In this document: positions 45,831 through 54,943 of the stretch, in pieces
How the letters are laid out: the number at the start of each line of letters is the position of its first letter
Position numbering within the stretch: the first letter of the stretch is position 1
DNA from: Saprospiraceae bacterium
GTDB lineage: Bacteria > Bacteroidota > Bacteroidia > Chitinophagales > Saprospiraceae
NCBI GenBank assembly: GCA_029263015.1
Contig: JAJCYI010000142.1
Span: forward strand, 25,286-89,285
Direction: 5' to 3'
DNA: 64,000 nucleotides
Notes under the pieces: model-generated
Databases searched by the model: none
Seen by the model: the letters and a program-made list of their open reading frames with translations, nothing else
Told to the model about the DNA's origin: nothing
Translations under genes and position numbers: made by a program

Positions 45831-48185
45831 TCAAAACGCCACCCGGTAATTCACAAAAGGTATCAGTCCCAGTTGCTTTTTGGTCACCACCCGCTGCTGC
45901 ACATTGTCGAAATATAAGTAAGCCTCGTTCTTCCGGTTGCCCAGGTTCTGGATGTCAATCGAAAAGGTAGTGCTGCGGTTGGGCTTGTTTATTTTCCAAT
46001 AAAAGCGGTAGTCAATGCGGAAGTAGTCTTTCAATTTAACAGAATTGGCTTTTTCTTCTTCAAAAACGGTGTAGCCCAGTTCGGTGGAAGCCACTTCGTC
46101 AATAGGTGTTTGGCGGAAGCCGCCGTACCAGGAAATGCGGGTGCTGTGGCCACGGATAATCGTTTTCCCATTTTTCTTTTTGACCTTCTCGCGCCCGGAA
46201 GTGGCATTGATTAGATAGCGGCCATCGAACCGGGTGGGGCGCTCGGTGCCGTCGTTGGCGGTATATAGGGAGCGGTAGAGGGAAGTCCCCAACCTTACGA
46301 ATCCGTTTGTCAAAATAGGCCTTTCGAGCAAAATGTCAATGCCGTAATTGTGGCCTTTCCCCGTGTCCGTGAGGGTGTCTTGCAACAGGCGGAAAGTCTC
46401 TACATCATTCAATGTAGAATAGGTGCTGCCTGCCCTGGCAGATACTGGCACGTCAAATATTTTCTGGTTGTAAACTTCCGCTTTTAAGGTCATGTCATTG
46501 CTGAGAATGTGTTGGTAAGCTGCCACAAACTGGTGCGATTTGGTGTGGCCGATACCACCTTTTGGCAATAATTTGGCGAGGTAAGTCTGCGGTTGTTGAA
46601 TCTGTCCTTGAGAGGAATATGCTATACTGATTTTTTGATGGTTGTTGGGTGTGAATGCCAGTGATGCTCTCGGCTCTATGATGGAGTGATTGAAGGTGTA
46701 CCTAAAGTGGTTCCAGTGAAGTCCCGCAGTGAATTTTAACTTGGGCAAGATATGTGTATGCCGTGTTAGGTAGGTCTGCATGAGCCAGTCCGACACCTCT
46801 CCGCCAAATGCTTGATTGCCAAAGTTGTCTGAGAAAAAAGTGTAAAACCCAGACCTTTCCCTCGTCGCCTGCATTCCAAATTCCCAGCCATTGCGGGCGT
46901 TCTTTTTATAGGAAATATTTCCAGAGAGGGCGATCTTGTTTTCATTGATGTCATCTTCGCTCCAGCGGACGCCTTGTGGCACATTGACCACCAGATCGGC
47001 AGTGCGTTCGTGCTCAAGGCCAGAAACTGCGGCCACCAGGTTTACTTTCAATTGCTTACCGATCGGACTTTTGAAAGTCAGCCCAGTGGCGCCCATTTTT
47101 GAATCGAAATCAATATTGAAACGGTCTTTTTCTTCCTCGATCTTATTTGTTTCCAAAGGCGACTTAAAAGAATTTTCACTCAAACCGCCCATTCCAAAAA
47201 AGCCGATTTCCGCATTTTTTAAAACAGGAAAATTTAAGTGAAATGCAAAATCCTGAAAAGTGATTTCTTCCCCCCCAAAGTCAGTCCCTGCCGTTGTCAG
47301 CAAACCAACAAAGGAGTACCGATAACTCACTAAATAAGATCCCAGTGCAGGACTACCCACTGCCGACTGCCGACTGCCGATTGCCACCGGCCCTTCCGCT
47401 GCCGCTTCCAAACCGATCACTCCTGCCTGTGCGGTGAACTCGTGCTTTTGGTCATTGCCGTTCCGTAAGCGCATGTCCATCAGTCCGCCAATGGCATTGC
47501 CATATCCTGCGGGGAAGGCCCCTGACATGAAATTGGAAGTCCCCAACAACTGAGAACTCAGTATGCGGATGCCACCTCCTGACGCAGTTGGTCTATCGCT
47601 GAAAGTACCAGCATTTGCTGTATGGTTGGGGTTTACGATGTCCACGCCCTCAAGCCGCCACCGCACCGAAGTGGGCGAATTGCCACGTACCGAAATGCTG
47701 TTGCCCTGGTCGTCAACACCTGTGACGCCTGGCAGGGTCATGGCCAAACGGGCAGGGTCGTGATAGGTGGTGGGATAGCGGAACTGTTCTTCCACTTTAA
47801 GGGAATACGAGCTTACTGGGCTGGGGGCAGTTGAGCCATCTTCCCTGACGACGACTTCTCCCAGCGCTGCTGGGTTTTCTTTTAAATGAACATTTTGGAT
47901 AAATTCTTTGCCCGTTTCCACCAGCAACTCGGAGATGACCATGGTCTCAAATCCCACATAACTTACCTGCAACTGATGACGGCCAATGGAAATCTTGTCC
48001 AAGCGGTAATGGCCCAGCGTATCTGTTACGGAGCCGAGGGGCGGACTTGTATTCAGCAAAACAATACTTGCTCCGACCAATGGCCTGCCATTACTCGCAT
48101 CGCTGATGGTGCCGCGTATTGTTTGGGAATAGCAGGTTGCTGCAAAAAAAATATTTACCAGAAATAAGGAAAGATTGTTTTTCAT
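45831..48185 (-). CDS. TonB-dependent receptor with CarboxypepD_reg domain
   Basis: 784 residues. Signal peptide, then a carboxypeptidase-regulatory-like beta sandwich (TIRGTISDASNGRPLVGASIVLLN, about 20-105), plug domain (RLAMTLPGVTGVDDQGNSISVRGNSPTSVRWRLEG in parts, about 145-240), and a 22-strand barrel ending in the aromatic C-terminal strand ...RVAF. It imports unknown siderophores, glycans or peptides across the outer membrane. Residues 263-281 contain QSAVGSPALGS, encoded by the same GGCAGTCGGCAG-type repeat found in mnmE; it lies in a barrel region and is probably a tolerated insertion. Its last ~90 bp is the source-like sequence for the three cassette repeats. Confidence 0.93.
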   Translation of the reverse strand: MKNNLSLFLVNIFFAATCYSQTIRGTISDASNGRPLVGASIVLLNTSPPLGSVTDTLGHYRLDKISIGRHQLQVSYVGFETMVISELLVETGKEFIQNVHLKENPAALGEVVVREDGSTAPSPVSSYSLKVEEQFRYPTTYHDPARLAMTLPGVTGVDDQGNSISVRGNSPTSVRWRLEGVDIVNPNHTANAGTFSDRPTASGGGIRILSSQLLGTSNFMSGAFPAGYGNAIGGLMDMRLRNGNDQKHEFTAQAGVIGLEAAAEGPVAIGSRQSAVGSPALGSYLVSYRYSFVGLLTTAGTDFGGEEITFQDFAFHLNFPVLKNAEIGFFGMGGLSENSFKSPLETNKIEEEKDRFNIDFDSKMGATGLTFKSPIGKQLKVNLVAAVSGLEHERTADLVVNVPQGVRWSEDDINENKIALSGNISYKKNARNGWEFGMQATRERSGFYTFFSDNFGNQAFGGEVSDWLMQTYLTRHTHILPKLKFTAGLHWNHFRYTFNHSIIEPRASLAFTPNNHQKISIAYSSQGQIQQPQTYLAKLLPKGGIGHTKSHQFVAAYQHILSNDMTLKAEVYNQKIFDVPVSARAGSTYSTLNDVETFRLLQDTLTDTGKGHNYGIDILLERPILTNGFVRLGTSLYRSLYTANDGTERPTRFDGRYLINATSGREKVKKKNGKTIIRGHSTRISWYGGFRQTPIDEVASTELGYTVFEEEKANSVKLKDYFRIDYRFYWKINKPNRSTTFSIDIQNLGNRKNEAYLYFDNVQQRVVTKKQLGLIPFVNYRVAF

Positions 48186-48193
48186 TGGTGTGG

Positions 48194-48201
48194 TATCTTT
48201 G
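48194..48201 (+). promoter_or_regulatory. Possible -7 box before the 48399 gene
   Basis: TATCTTTG in the plus direction, about 200 bases before the ATG at 48399. The long leader between them is rich in CCGTCGTCTGTCCGCCGT repeats, so this is a weak call. Confidence 0.3.
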
Positions 48202-48398
48202 GCGGCGGACGTTGGACGGCCAACGTTTGACGACCGACGGCAGACGGTTTACGGCGGGGAACTGTTAGGGGCATGAAATTTATCCAAAATGTTGGCTTTT
48301 ATACTAACTCCTTTCAAGTGCCACGTTCCAATATGTCCATATCCGTCTGGCGTCCATCGTCAGCCGTTGGCCGTCGTCTGTCCGCCGTTCGCAAATGT

Positions 48399-49289
48399 AT
48401 GAATCAGCCATCAGAACAAATACCTTCACGCTATTTAAAAGAACTGCCTCCCCGGCGACTTGGCATTATTACCCAGGCCATCATGCTTTTTGGGGATATG
48501 GCCAGTCAGGTGGGTTGGTTGTTGTTTGCAGCAGGTTCGGTCTTTTTTTGGACGGTTGCAGTGAATTCAGAAGCGAGGATATTGTTCGAAGAGCGGAATA
48601 TTGACTGGGAAGACAAGGCTGGGGTTATCCTTTCTGCTGATTCAACAAACAGGAGCGAAAATGGACTTCGCATTTGGAAATACAAACATTCCGTGGCGGT
48701 GGATGGCCAACGATATTTGGGCGAGAGCTATTCGGTGGACAAAAAATTTGATGCGATGCAGATTGCTTTCATCCGATACGATATCGCCAATCCACATATT
48801 AATTACCTAATCGGCTTGCGCCGAAATGAGTTTTCCTCAAAGGCCGATTGGTTTTTGTTGGTGCCGCTTTTTGGAATCCTTTTGCTTCTGTTGCCATTGA
48901 AACGGAATCTCCGCTACATCCGGTTATTGAAAATCGGTGATTTTACGAGGGGAAAGTTGGTCAATAAATACCTGACTGGCGAGAGCATTAAAAAAGGTGG
49001 GACCGTGATGCCGGAGTTCAGGTACAGCTTTGAGTTTGAGCACACGGGCATTAAATACCTCGCCAATTGCCGCACCCACGAAACCAATAAAGTGGAGGAT
49101 GAAGAAACAGAGATTGTGCTGTACGACCGCTACAGGCCCCATTTCAATTTGGTGTACGATGCCGTACCGAATGTTCCACATATCAATGAAAATGGCCAGT
49201 TGGAACCGCTTTGGGGGATGAAGGCTTGGGTGCTGTTTTTACCAATGTTTACGGTGGTGGTGAATTTTGTGTTTTTGTTGTTGAGTTGA
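48399..49289 (+). CDS. Membrane protein, DUF3592-like
   Basis: 296 residues from the ATG at 48399 (MNQPSEQIPSRYLKELPPRRL). An earlier start at 48273 would translate repeat DNA (SVWRPSSAVGRRLSAV) and is not preferred. Three membrane helices: about VGWLLFAAGSVFFWTVAV, a central WFLLVPLFGILLLLLPL and a last AWVLFLPMFTVVVNFVFLLL. Between helices lie two similar extracytoplasmic or cytoplasmic segments with the DUF3592-like pattern (YKHSVAVDGQRYLGESYS and FRYSFEFEHTGIKYLANCRT, then ETEIVLYDRYRPHFNLV). Function unknown. Confidence 0.72.
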   Translation: MNQPSEQIPSRYLKELPPRRLGIITQAIMLFGDMASQVGWLLFAAGSVFFWTVAVNSEARILFEERNIDWEDKAGVILSADSTNRSENGLRIWKYKHSVAVDGQRYLGESYSVDKKFDAMQIAFIRYDIANPHINYLIGLRRNEFSSKADWFLLVPLFGILLLLLPLKRNLRYIRLLKIGDFTRGKLVNKYLTGESIKKGGTVMPEFRYSFEFEHTGIKYLANCRTHETNKVEDEETEIVLYDRYRPHFNLVYDAVPNVPHINENGQLEPLWGMKAWVLFLPMFTVVVNFVFLLLS

Positions 49290-49338
49290 GGGAATTGTTT
49301 TTTGGCTGCTACCAAGTAAGAACTGCTCCCTAATCTTG

Positions 49339-49728
49339 TCAAGGTATTTTAACGGTTGTCAAATCATCTACAAATTGAAAATGTTTGCCATTTGTGGCAA
49401 GAGGAATGTTATTTGAAGAAGAAATTGCTGCAATCCAAATATCATTTTCAGGGATCGGCCGACCTTGATCTTTTAACTTTTTTCTAATATCAGAATAAAC
49501 TTCAGCAGCTTGAGCGTTGATAATGAGTATGGTACAGCTTTCAATAAAGGTCCTGAATTTTGAAATATTTTTCTTTGCATTGCCTGAATTTTTGGCCCCA
49601 TAAAGCAATTCTCCGCATACAATAACAGGAAGGCAAATCAAATCGTAATTTTCGATTTTTTTGAGGGTTTCAGTTTTACCGTTCAGTAAGTCTATGCCAA
49701 TGTTGGTATCTAATGCGATTTTTTTCAT
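49339..49728 (-). CDS. VapC-type PIN toxin
   Basis: 129 residues from the ATG at 49728 (MKKIALDTNIGIDLLNGKTE). PIN-fold acidic residues: D in ALDTNIGIDLL, E in VCGELLYGA, D in PENDIWIAAISSS, and a late D in FVDDL. The motif order is that of VapC RNases, many of which cut initiator tRNA or rRNA. The start codon overlaps the stop of an upstream antitoxin-like frame (ATGA). A start three codons earlier (49737) would lie inside that frame. Confidence 0.87.
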   Translation of the reverse strand: MKKIALDTNIGIDLLNGKTETLKKIENYDLICLPVIVCGELLYGAKNSGNAKKNISKFRTFIESCTILIINAQAAEVYSDIRKKLKDQGRPIPENDIWIAAISSSNNIPLATNGKHFQFVDDLTTVKIP

Positions 49729-49967
49729 AGTTCCCAATCTCCTTCTATTTCATTAAATTCCTCTTTAATAATCCTCTTGATTTCTTTCGTATCTTCATTG
49801 TTAAGGATACCCGCAAAAGCCAATACAGCAGCTTTGTTTCCTTTTGCAGAAGAAGCGTTTTTATTTAATAGTTGGAGGAATTCATAGACTTGGGCCAATA
49901 TGGCGGGATGGACAATGCTGTTTATGTCAATTAAAATTTTGTCTCTTAGAAAAGTGAAATCAATAAC
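49725..49967 (-). pseudogene. Antitoxin-like gene lacking a start codon
   Basis: An open frame of 80 codons ending DTKEIKRIIKEEFNEIEGDWEL and overlapping the VapC ATG by ATGA, the usual coupling of an antitoxin. Its 5' side opens directly after an in-frame TAA at 49968-49970 with no ATG, GTG or TTG in a sensible place. That TAA lies inside a 74-bp inverted repeat (49962-50035). The simplest reading is that the repeat replaced the N-terminal part. A non-standard start such as ATT cannot be ruled out. Confidence 0.55.
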
Positions 49968-50035
49968 TTAGACCATGTGAAACGAAGGTCTGAATAAAAT
50001 AATAAGTCACGCTTATTGAGTTGGTCTAAGTTATT
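49962..50035. repeat. 74-bp inverted repeat next to the antitoxin remnant
   Basis: AATAACTTAGACCA faces TGGTCTAAGTTATT (14 bp, perfect) with a ~46-base centre. It resembles a REP-type or miniature element and coincides with the broken 5' end of the antitoxin frame. Confidence 0.7.
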
Positions 50036-50494
50036 TATTTTCTTTTACTTATTGTCATATATAATTTATATTGTGGGTCAAATAAAACAAGCCTTACAAA
50101 GCTACAAAATATAGTCCGATAATTACGAATGAATAAATGGCTGACAATGGTAATTAATTGTGACGGTTACTAAACTGCCTTTTTGACGCACCGACTCCAC
50201 AATTGCGACAGTTGTTCTTAATTTCTCTTGTTTATTATGCCAATATTTGTATAAAAATAACCATCTGTCCAGTGGCACAAATGTTGACAACCTGCGTAAA
50301 TTGCCAGATCGGACACATTGCTGCCATTCTGGCGGGGGAGATGAGGAATTGGAAATTAAGAAATTGAGAAATTCATGGTTGCGGAGCGGTTCCAAATTTC
50401 TCAATTTCCAATTTCTTAATTTCCTTTCCCTATATAGCTCTTTTGAACTAAAATAAAGCCGTCACAAGTTGTCGGCTGATGAAATAAAAAATAT
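50036..50494. other. 450-bp gap with A/T-rich palindrome
   Basis: No supported gene; a frame at 50123-50404 is composed of repeat words. An inverted repeat of GGAAATTAAGAAATTGAGAA facing TTTCTCAATTTCCAATTTCT (about 50349-50424) forms most of the right half. Confidence 0.5.
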
Positions 50495-52909
50495 ATGCCT
50501 TTATTTGAAGAAATTTTTTCGCCTGAGGGTTTTGATGAAGAAGGCGAATTCATGCCCCTGATAACCATCGAAGAAGAAGATGAGCAAAACATCCAAGATA
50601 CCTACCCAGAGGTTTTGCCGATTTTAGCTTTAAAAAACACCGTTCTTTTTCCAGGTGTAGTTATCCCCATCACGGTCGGTCGCGACAAATCTATCAGAGC
50701 CATCCAGAAAGCTTATGACCTACATCGCTTTGTAGCGGTGCTGTCGCAGCGGGATTCGAAAGTGGAAACCCCGACTGAAGATGACCTGTTTCGAGTAGGC
50801 ACCCTTGCCCGTATCATCAAATTGATACGTATGCCAGATGGTACAACCACCGCTATTTTGCAAGGGCGGAAGCGTTTTAATTTAGTGAAGATGGTTTCCG
50901 AAACGCCTTTTATGCAAGGCACAGTGGAGGAATTGACTTATACTTTGCCTGAGGATAAACTAGAGTTTGAAGCGATGATAGCCACCATTGCCGACAAGGC
51001 AAAGCAGATCATCCAACTATCCCCGCACATCCCTTCCGATGCAGCGGTGATGATCCGAAATATCAATAACCCTAGCTTCCTCATCAATTTTATTTCTTCC
51101 AACTTAGCTGCAAAATTAGGCGTCAAACAAGCATTGCTTGAGCAGGATGACCTCAATGCCAAAGCCCAATCGTTGCTCGAGCAGATGGACACTGAACTGC
51201 AACTGCTTGAATTGAAGGACCGAATTGAAAGTAGGGTGCGCACCGACATAGAAAAGCAACAACGGGACTATTACCTCAGCCAACAACTTAAAACCATTCA
51301 GGATGAGCTTGGCCAAAACCCACAGGAAGAAGAACTCCGAATTTTGGTCGAAAAGGCCAAAAGCAAGGCATGGCCAAAAGCAACAAAAGATACTTTTGAC
51401 AAAGAGGTCAACAAGCTACGCCGCATGAACCCACAGGTGGCCGAGTATGCCATCCAGATGAACTACTTGGAACTGTTGCTCGAATTGCCTTGGGAAGAAT
51501 ACACAGAAGATAATTTTGACCTGAATAAAGTCAGGAAAGTGCTCGATAAGGATCATTACGGGCTGGGGAAAGTGAAAGAACGTATCATCCAGCACCTCGC
51601 CGTTTTGAAATTGAAAGGCGATATGAAAGCGCCGATCCTGTGCCTTGTCGGCCCTCCGGGTGTCGGTAAAACTTCGCTTGGGAAATCCATTGCAACTGCC
51701 ATCCAACGGAAATTCATCCGCATGTCGCTCGGGGGCCTCCACGATGAATCAGAAGTGCGAGGACACCGCAAAACGTATATCGGCGCTATGCCGGGGCGCA
51801 TCATCCAGTCCATCAAAAAAGCGGGATCGAACAATCCGGTATTTATCTTGGATGAAATTGACAAGGTGGGAAAAAGCTTCCGGGGAGATCCCTCGTCTGC
51901 ATTGCTGGAGGTGCTTGATCCCGAGCAGAATTCTACCTTTCACGACAATTATTTGGATTTGGAATATGACCTTTCCAAAGTCATGTTTATCGCCACGGCC
52001 AACTCCCTCAACTCTATTCAACCTGCTCTGCTCGATAGAATGGAGATCATTTACATAAATGGTTATTCACTAGAGGAAAAAACAGAAATCGCCCGTCGCC
52101 ACCTGATACCACAGCAACGCAAGGAGCACGGTCTCAAGGCCACCAACATTTCACTCAACAAAACTTTGTTGAAAAAAATCATCCAGGAATACACCCGTGA
52201 ATCGGGCGTTCGGAGCCTCAACCGCCAGGTCGCAGGGGTGATGCGATCGGTTGCCAAACATGTGGCGATGGAAGAGGAATACGATAAAAATGTGAAGCCG
52301 GACCAGTTGAAGAAAATGCTTGGACCACCGAGATATGCAAACGATATTTACCGTGAAAAACAACCTGCTGGCGTGGCCATAGGTCTTGCATGGACAAAGG
52401 TCGGTGGTGAAATCCTTTTCATTGAAACCAGTATGAACAAAGGTAAAGGCGGCCTTAAGATGACCGGCAACCTCGGTTCGGTGATGAAAGAATCTGCCAG
52501 CACGGCACTTACCTACATCAAGGCCAATGTCAAGGCGCTTGACGTTGATGAAAAGCTTTTTGAAGAAAACGACATCCATATTCATATACCTGAGGGAGCC
52601 ATTCCCAAAGATGGCCCATCGGCAGGTATCACTATGCTCGCCGCATTGACTTCTGGATTGACCAAAAAACGACTAAAATCTTTTCTCGCCATGAGCGGTG
52701 AAATTACGTTGCGGGGGAAAGTCCTACCAGTAGGCGGTATCAAAGAAAAAATATTGGCTGCCAAACGGGCCGGTATCAAAGAGATCATTCTCTGCGACCA
52801 GAACCAAAAAGATGTGGAAGAAATCAATCAGGACTTCCTGGGCGGCATGAAATTCCACTATGTGGACAGGATGCAAAAAGTGTTGGATATCGCCTTTAAT
52901 AAAAAATGA
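50495..52909 (+). CDS. lon: ATP-dependent protease Lon
   Basis: 804 residues, full length. The N-terminal LAN substrate domain (PEVLPILALKNTVLFPGVVI, about 40-240), a coiled-coil linker, the AAA+ module with Walker A GPPGVGKTSLGKS (about 387-399) and Walker B FILDEIDK, then the serine-lysine protease domain with DGPSAG, catalytic S709, and the Lys in the KRAGIKEI region about 43 residues later. It degrades damaged and regulatory proteins in the cytoplasm. Single gene by layout; an upstream A/T-rich palindrome separates it from the toxin locus. Confidence 0.97.
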   Translation: MPLFEEIFSPEGFDEEGEFMPLITIEEEDEQNIQDTYPEVLPILALKNTVLFPGVVIPITVGRDKSIRAIQKAYDLHRFVAVLSQRDSKVETPTEDDLFRVGTLARIIKLIRMPDGTTTAILQGRKRFNLVKMVSETPFMQGTVEELTYTLPEDKLEFEAMIATIADKAKQIIQLSPHIPSDAAVMIRNINNPSFLINFISSNLAAKLGVKQALLEQDDLNAKAQSLLEQMDTELQLLELKDRIESRVRTDIEKQQRDYYLSQQLKTIQDELGQNPQEEELRILVEKAKSKAWPKATKDTFDKEVNKLRRMNPQVAEYAIQMNYLELLLELPWEEYTEDNFDLNKVRKVLDKDHYGLGKVKERIIQHLAVLKLKGDMKAPILCLVGPPGVGKTSLGKSIATAIQRKFIRMSLGGLHDESEVRGHRKTYIGAMPGRIIQSIKKAGSNNPVFILDEIDKVGKSFRGDPSSALLEVLDPEQNSTFHDNYLDLEYDLSKVMFIATANSLNSIQPALLDRMEIIYINGYSLEEKTEIARRHLIPQQRKEHGLKATNISLNKTLLKKIIQEYTRESGVRSLNRQVAGVMRSVAKHVAMEEEYDKNVKPDQLKKMLGPPRYANDIYREKQPAGVAIGLAWTKVGGEILFIETSMNKGKGGLKMTGNLGSVMKESASTALTYIKANVKALDVDEKLFEENDIHIHIPEGAIPKDGPSAGITMLAALTSGLTKKRLKSFLAMSGEITLRGKVLPVGGIKEKILAAKRAGIKEIILCDQNQKDVEEINQDFLGGMKFHYVDRMQKVLDIAFNKK

Positions 52910-52982
52910 ACAACGAATAATGAATAATGAACAATGGTAGCGTGCATGTTATTCATTGTTCATTACTCGTTATTCATTATTC
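52908..52982. repeat. Imperfect inverted repeat of ATGAATAATGAACAATG words
   Basis: ACGAATAATGAATAATGAAC faces TTCATTACTCGTTATTCATT across the lon-nadA gap. It may terminate both converging genes. Confidence 0.6.
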
Positions 52983-53988
52983 AAAGTCCCGCTTTTTCTG
53001 AAATTTCCAACATCCTATCAATACTTTTTACCCCTTCCTTTATTACCCAATCAGGCAAAATGATTTCGGGCTGCTCGTATTTCATGCAGAGGTAGAGTTT
53101 CTCTAAGGTATTTAGTTTCATGTGTGGGCAATCGTTGCATGCGCACGTATTGTTAGGCGGGGCGGGAAGAAAGGTTTTTTGTGGCGACCGTTTCTCCATT
53201 TGGTGCAAGATGCCAGCTTCAGTAGCCACGATGAATTCGGTGGCCTCGTCACTTATCGTAAAATTCAACAACCCAGTCGTCGAGCCGATGAAATGGGCTT
53301 TCTCCAAAATTATCGATTCACATTCGGGATGGGCTATTAGCTTCGCATTTGGGTGACGGAGCATCAGCTTGGTGATTTTTTCATTGGAAAAAATTTCGTG
53401 TACCATGCAGGCGCCATTCCACAGCACCATGTTCCGACCAGTTTTTTTGACCAAATACCTACCCAGGTTAATGTCAGGTGCAAAGATGATGGGTTGGTCT
53501 TTCGGAATACTTTCGATGATCTGCACGGCATTGGTGGAGGTGCAGCAGATGTCGGTCAGGGTTTTTAATTCGGCGGTTGTGTTTACATAACTTACGACAA
53601 TGTGATCTGGGTATTTTTCTTTGAATTTCCTAAAAACGGGCGCTGGACAAGCATCGGCCAGTGAGCACCCAGCTTTGAGGTCGGGGAGGAGGATTTTTTT
53701 GTTGGGGCTGAGCATTTTTGCTGTTTCGGCCATGAAATGAACCCCTGCAAAAACAATGATATCGGCTTCCGTTTTGGCAGCCATTTGCGATAGGCCGAGG
53801 CTGTCGCCAATGTAGTCAGCGATATCCTGTATTTCAGAATCCTGGTAATAATGTGCCAGCAGGATGGCATTCTTTTCTTCTTTCAGTTTTTTAATCTCCT
53901 CAAAAAGATCGAGCGTGGGATCAACCTCTAAGTTGAGGTAGCCGTTTTTGGATAAACCCCTTTTTGCGATGCTCATTTCAGCAGTCAT
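52981..53988 (-). CDS. nadA: Quinolinate synthase A
   Basis: 335 residues. It condenses iminoaspartate with dihydroxyacetone phosphate to quinolinate in NAD synthesis, using a 4Fe-4S cluster. The three cluster cysteines are present in the [22 protein letters not shown] and CACNDCPHM regions. [11 protein letters not shown] and [20 protein letters not shown] are also typical family stretches. Length is standard. nadB and nadC are not in the window. The gene ends convergently with lon across a palindromic repeat. Confidence 0.96.
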   Translation of the reverse strand: MTAEMSIAKRGLSKNGYLNLEVDPTLDLFEEIKKLKEEKNAILLAHYYQDSEIQDIADYIGDSLGLSQMAAKTEADIIVFAGVHFMAETAKMLSPNKKILLPDLKAGCSLADACPAPVFRKFKEKYPDHIVVSYVNTTAELKTLTDICCTSTNAVQIIESIPKDQPIIFAPDINLGRYLVKKTGRNMVLWNGACMVHEIFSNEKITKLMLRHPNAKLIAHPECESIILEKAHFIGSTTGLLNFTISDEATEFIVATEAGILHQMEKRSPQKTFLPAPPNNTCACNDCPHMKLNTLEKLYLCMKYEQPEIILPDWVIKEGVKSIDRMLEISEKAGL

Positions 53989-54411
53989 GGTTCAGTATTG
54001 AGGGGCCTTTGGCAAATCCATTGAGTTGGAATTTAGTTGACCACAGAGAACACAAGGGGTTCCGCCTCCGGCGGAAATATTATTTCCCTGTGCTTCCCTG
54101 TGCCCTCTGTGGTTATAGCGTCCCAACGGATTTGTCAAAGAACCGTTTTGAATATAGGAATCCCTTGCGAAATTAGAACGAAACAGGAGCCATTTACAAT
54201 TGTTTTATCAAAAAACGTTTGAATGGTTAAACTGGGAATGTAAAAAAGGGTAATTTGGTATTGGTTTTGTACGTTATCCTGTTTTTGAAATAGCTCTTCT
54301 CCCTTCTAAAAGGTTTGCTAGCCTTGCACATTATTTTCTTTTCCCTGAACATTATCGTTGTACGCTATGCCTTAATTCCCTATTTCAACGACAAATAAAC
54401 ACTTGTGATAA
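53989..54411. other. 420-bp gap with one palindromic repeat
   Basis: Apart from the inverted repeat at 54040-54112, no frame or motif is supported. TTTGAAATAGCTCT near 54284 also occurs at 9051, and TAGCCTTGC near 54320 is a weak -7-like word. Confidence 0.4.
54040..54112. repeat. Inverted repeat, ACCACAGAGAACACA family
   Basis: ACCACAGAGAACACAAGGGG faces CCCTGTGCCCTCTGTGGT, with CCGCCTCCGGCGG inside. It shares AATTTAGTTGACCAC with the element at 4697. Confidence 0.7.
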
Positions 54412-54855
54412 ATGAAGAAAACGACGCCCATCACTGCGGTTTTGGTAACCAATTGCACTATTGTAGAAGCAATGGCTGACACCCAGACCATTAGGGAAAT
54501 ATTTGTCCGTTTTCCCAACCGTTTCCTACCAGTTGTAGAAGGGCTCCGTTTTATCGGGGTCATCCTGAGAGATGAGTTTCATCAGATAAGCCAATCAGAA
54601 TTTAATCCAGGCCTTTCTGCTAAAGACTTTATTTCCAAAGAAATAGTCATGTTGGGTACTCAGAATACCATCGAAGAAGCGATGGAAATATTTGAAACAA
54701 ATATATTCGAAATGCTGCCGGTGACTGATAACGATGGTGATTTGGCTGGCGTTCTTCTCCGTGATGACATTGAGGCTGCTTATTTTAAAGCAAGCCAAAA
54801 CACCCTTCTGCAAAGAGTTGTCAATTTGCGCCGCTCCTTTCCTCTTTTTTTGTAA
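54412..54855 (+). CDS. CBS-domain pair protein
   Basis: 147 residues consisting of two CBS motifs only: the first about 15-65 (TIVEAMADTQTIREIFVRFP ... LPVVEGLRFIGVILRDEF), the second about 78-130 (MLGTQNTIEEAMEIFETNIF, then MLPVTDNDGDLAGVLLRDDI). CBS pairs bind adenine nucleotides and report energy state to partner proteins. No catalytic domain is attached, so it is a stand-alone sensor with unknown partner. Cytoplasmic. The DUF1015 gene follows on the same strand. Confidence 0.83.
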   Translation: MKKTTPITAVLVTNCTIVEAMADTQTIREIFVRFPNRFLPVVEGLRFIGVILRDEFHQISQSEFNPGLSAKDFISKEIVMLGTQNTIEEAMEIFETNIFEMLPVTDNDGDLAGVLLRDDIEAAYFKASQNTLLQRVVNLRRSFPLFL

Positions 54856-54943
54856 AATGACAAATCTCAATACTCTTCCTCGCCCTTAGTCCTTGGCAAA
54901 TACAGCTTCATTCCTTTATTTTACGCTTTCTTAAACTTTGTCA

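Noticed and set aside
42433..45920. Toxin region as a classical integron
   Set aside because: No integrase gene and the repeats match a receptor gene end rather than attC hairpins; kept only as an array-like pattern.
48273..48398. N-terminal extension of the DUF3592-like gene
   Set aside because: Encodes repeat words (RPSSAVGRRLSAV) and has no signal or domain; the ATG at 48399 is better.
50123..50404. 93-residue minus-strand frame upstream of lon
   Set aside because: Mostly made of an A/T-rich palindromic repeat; no family features.
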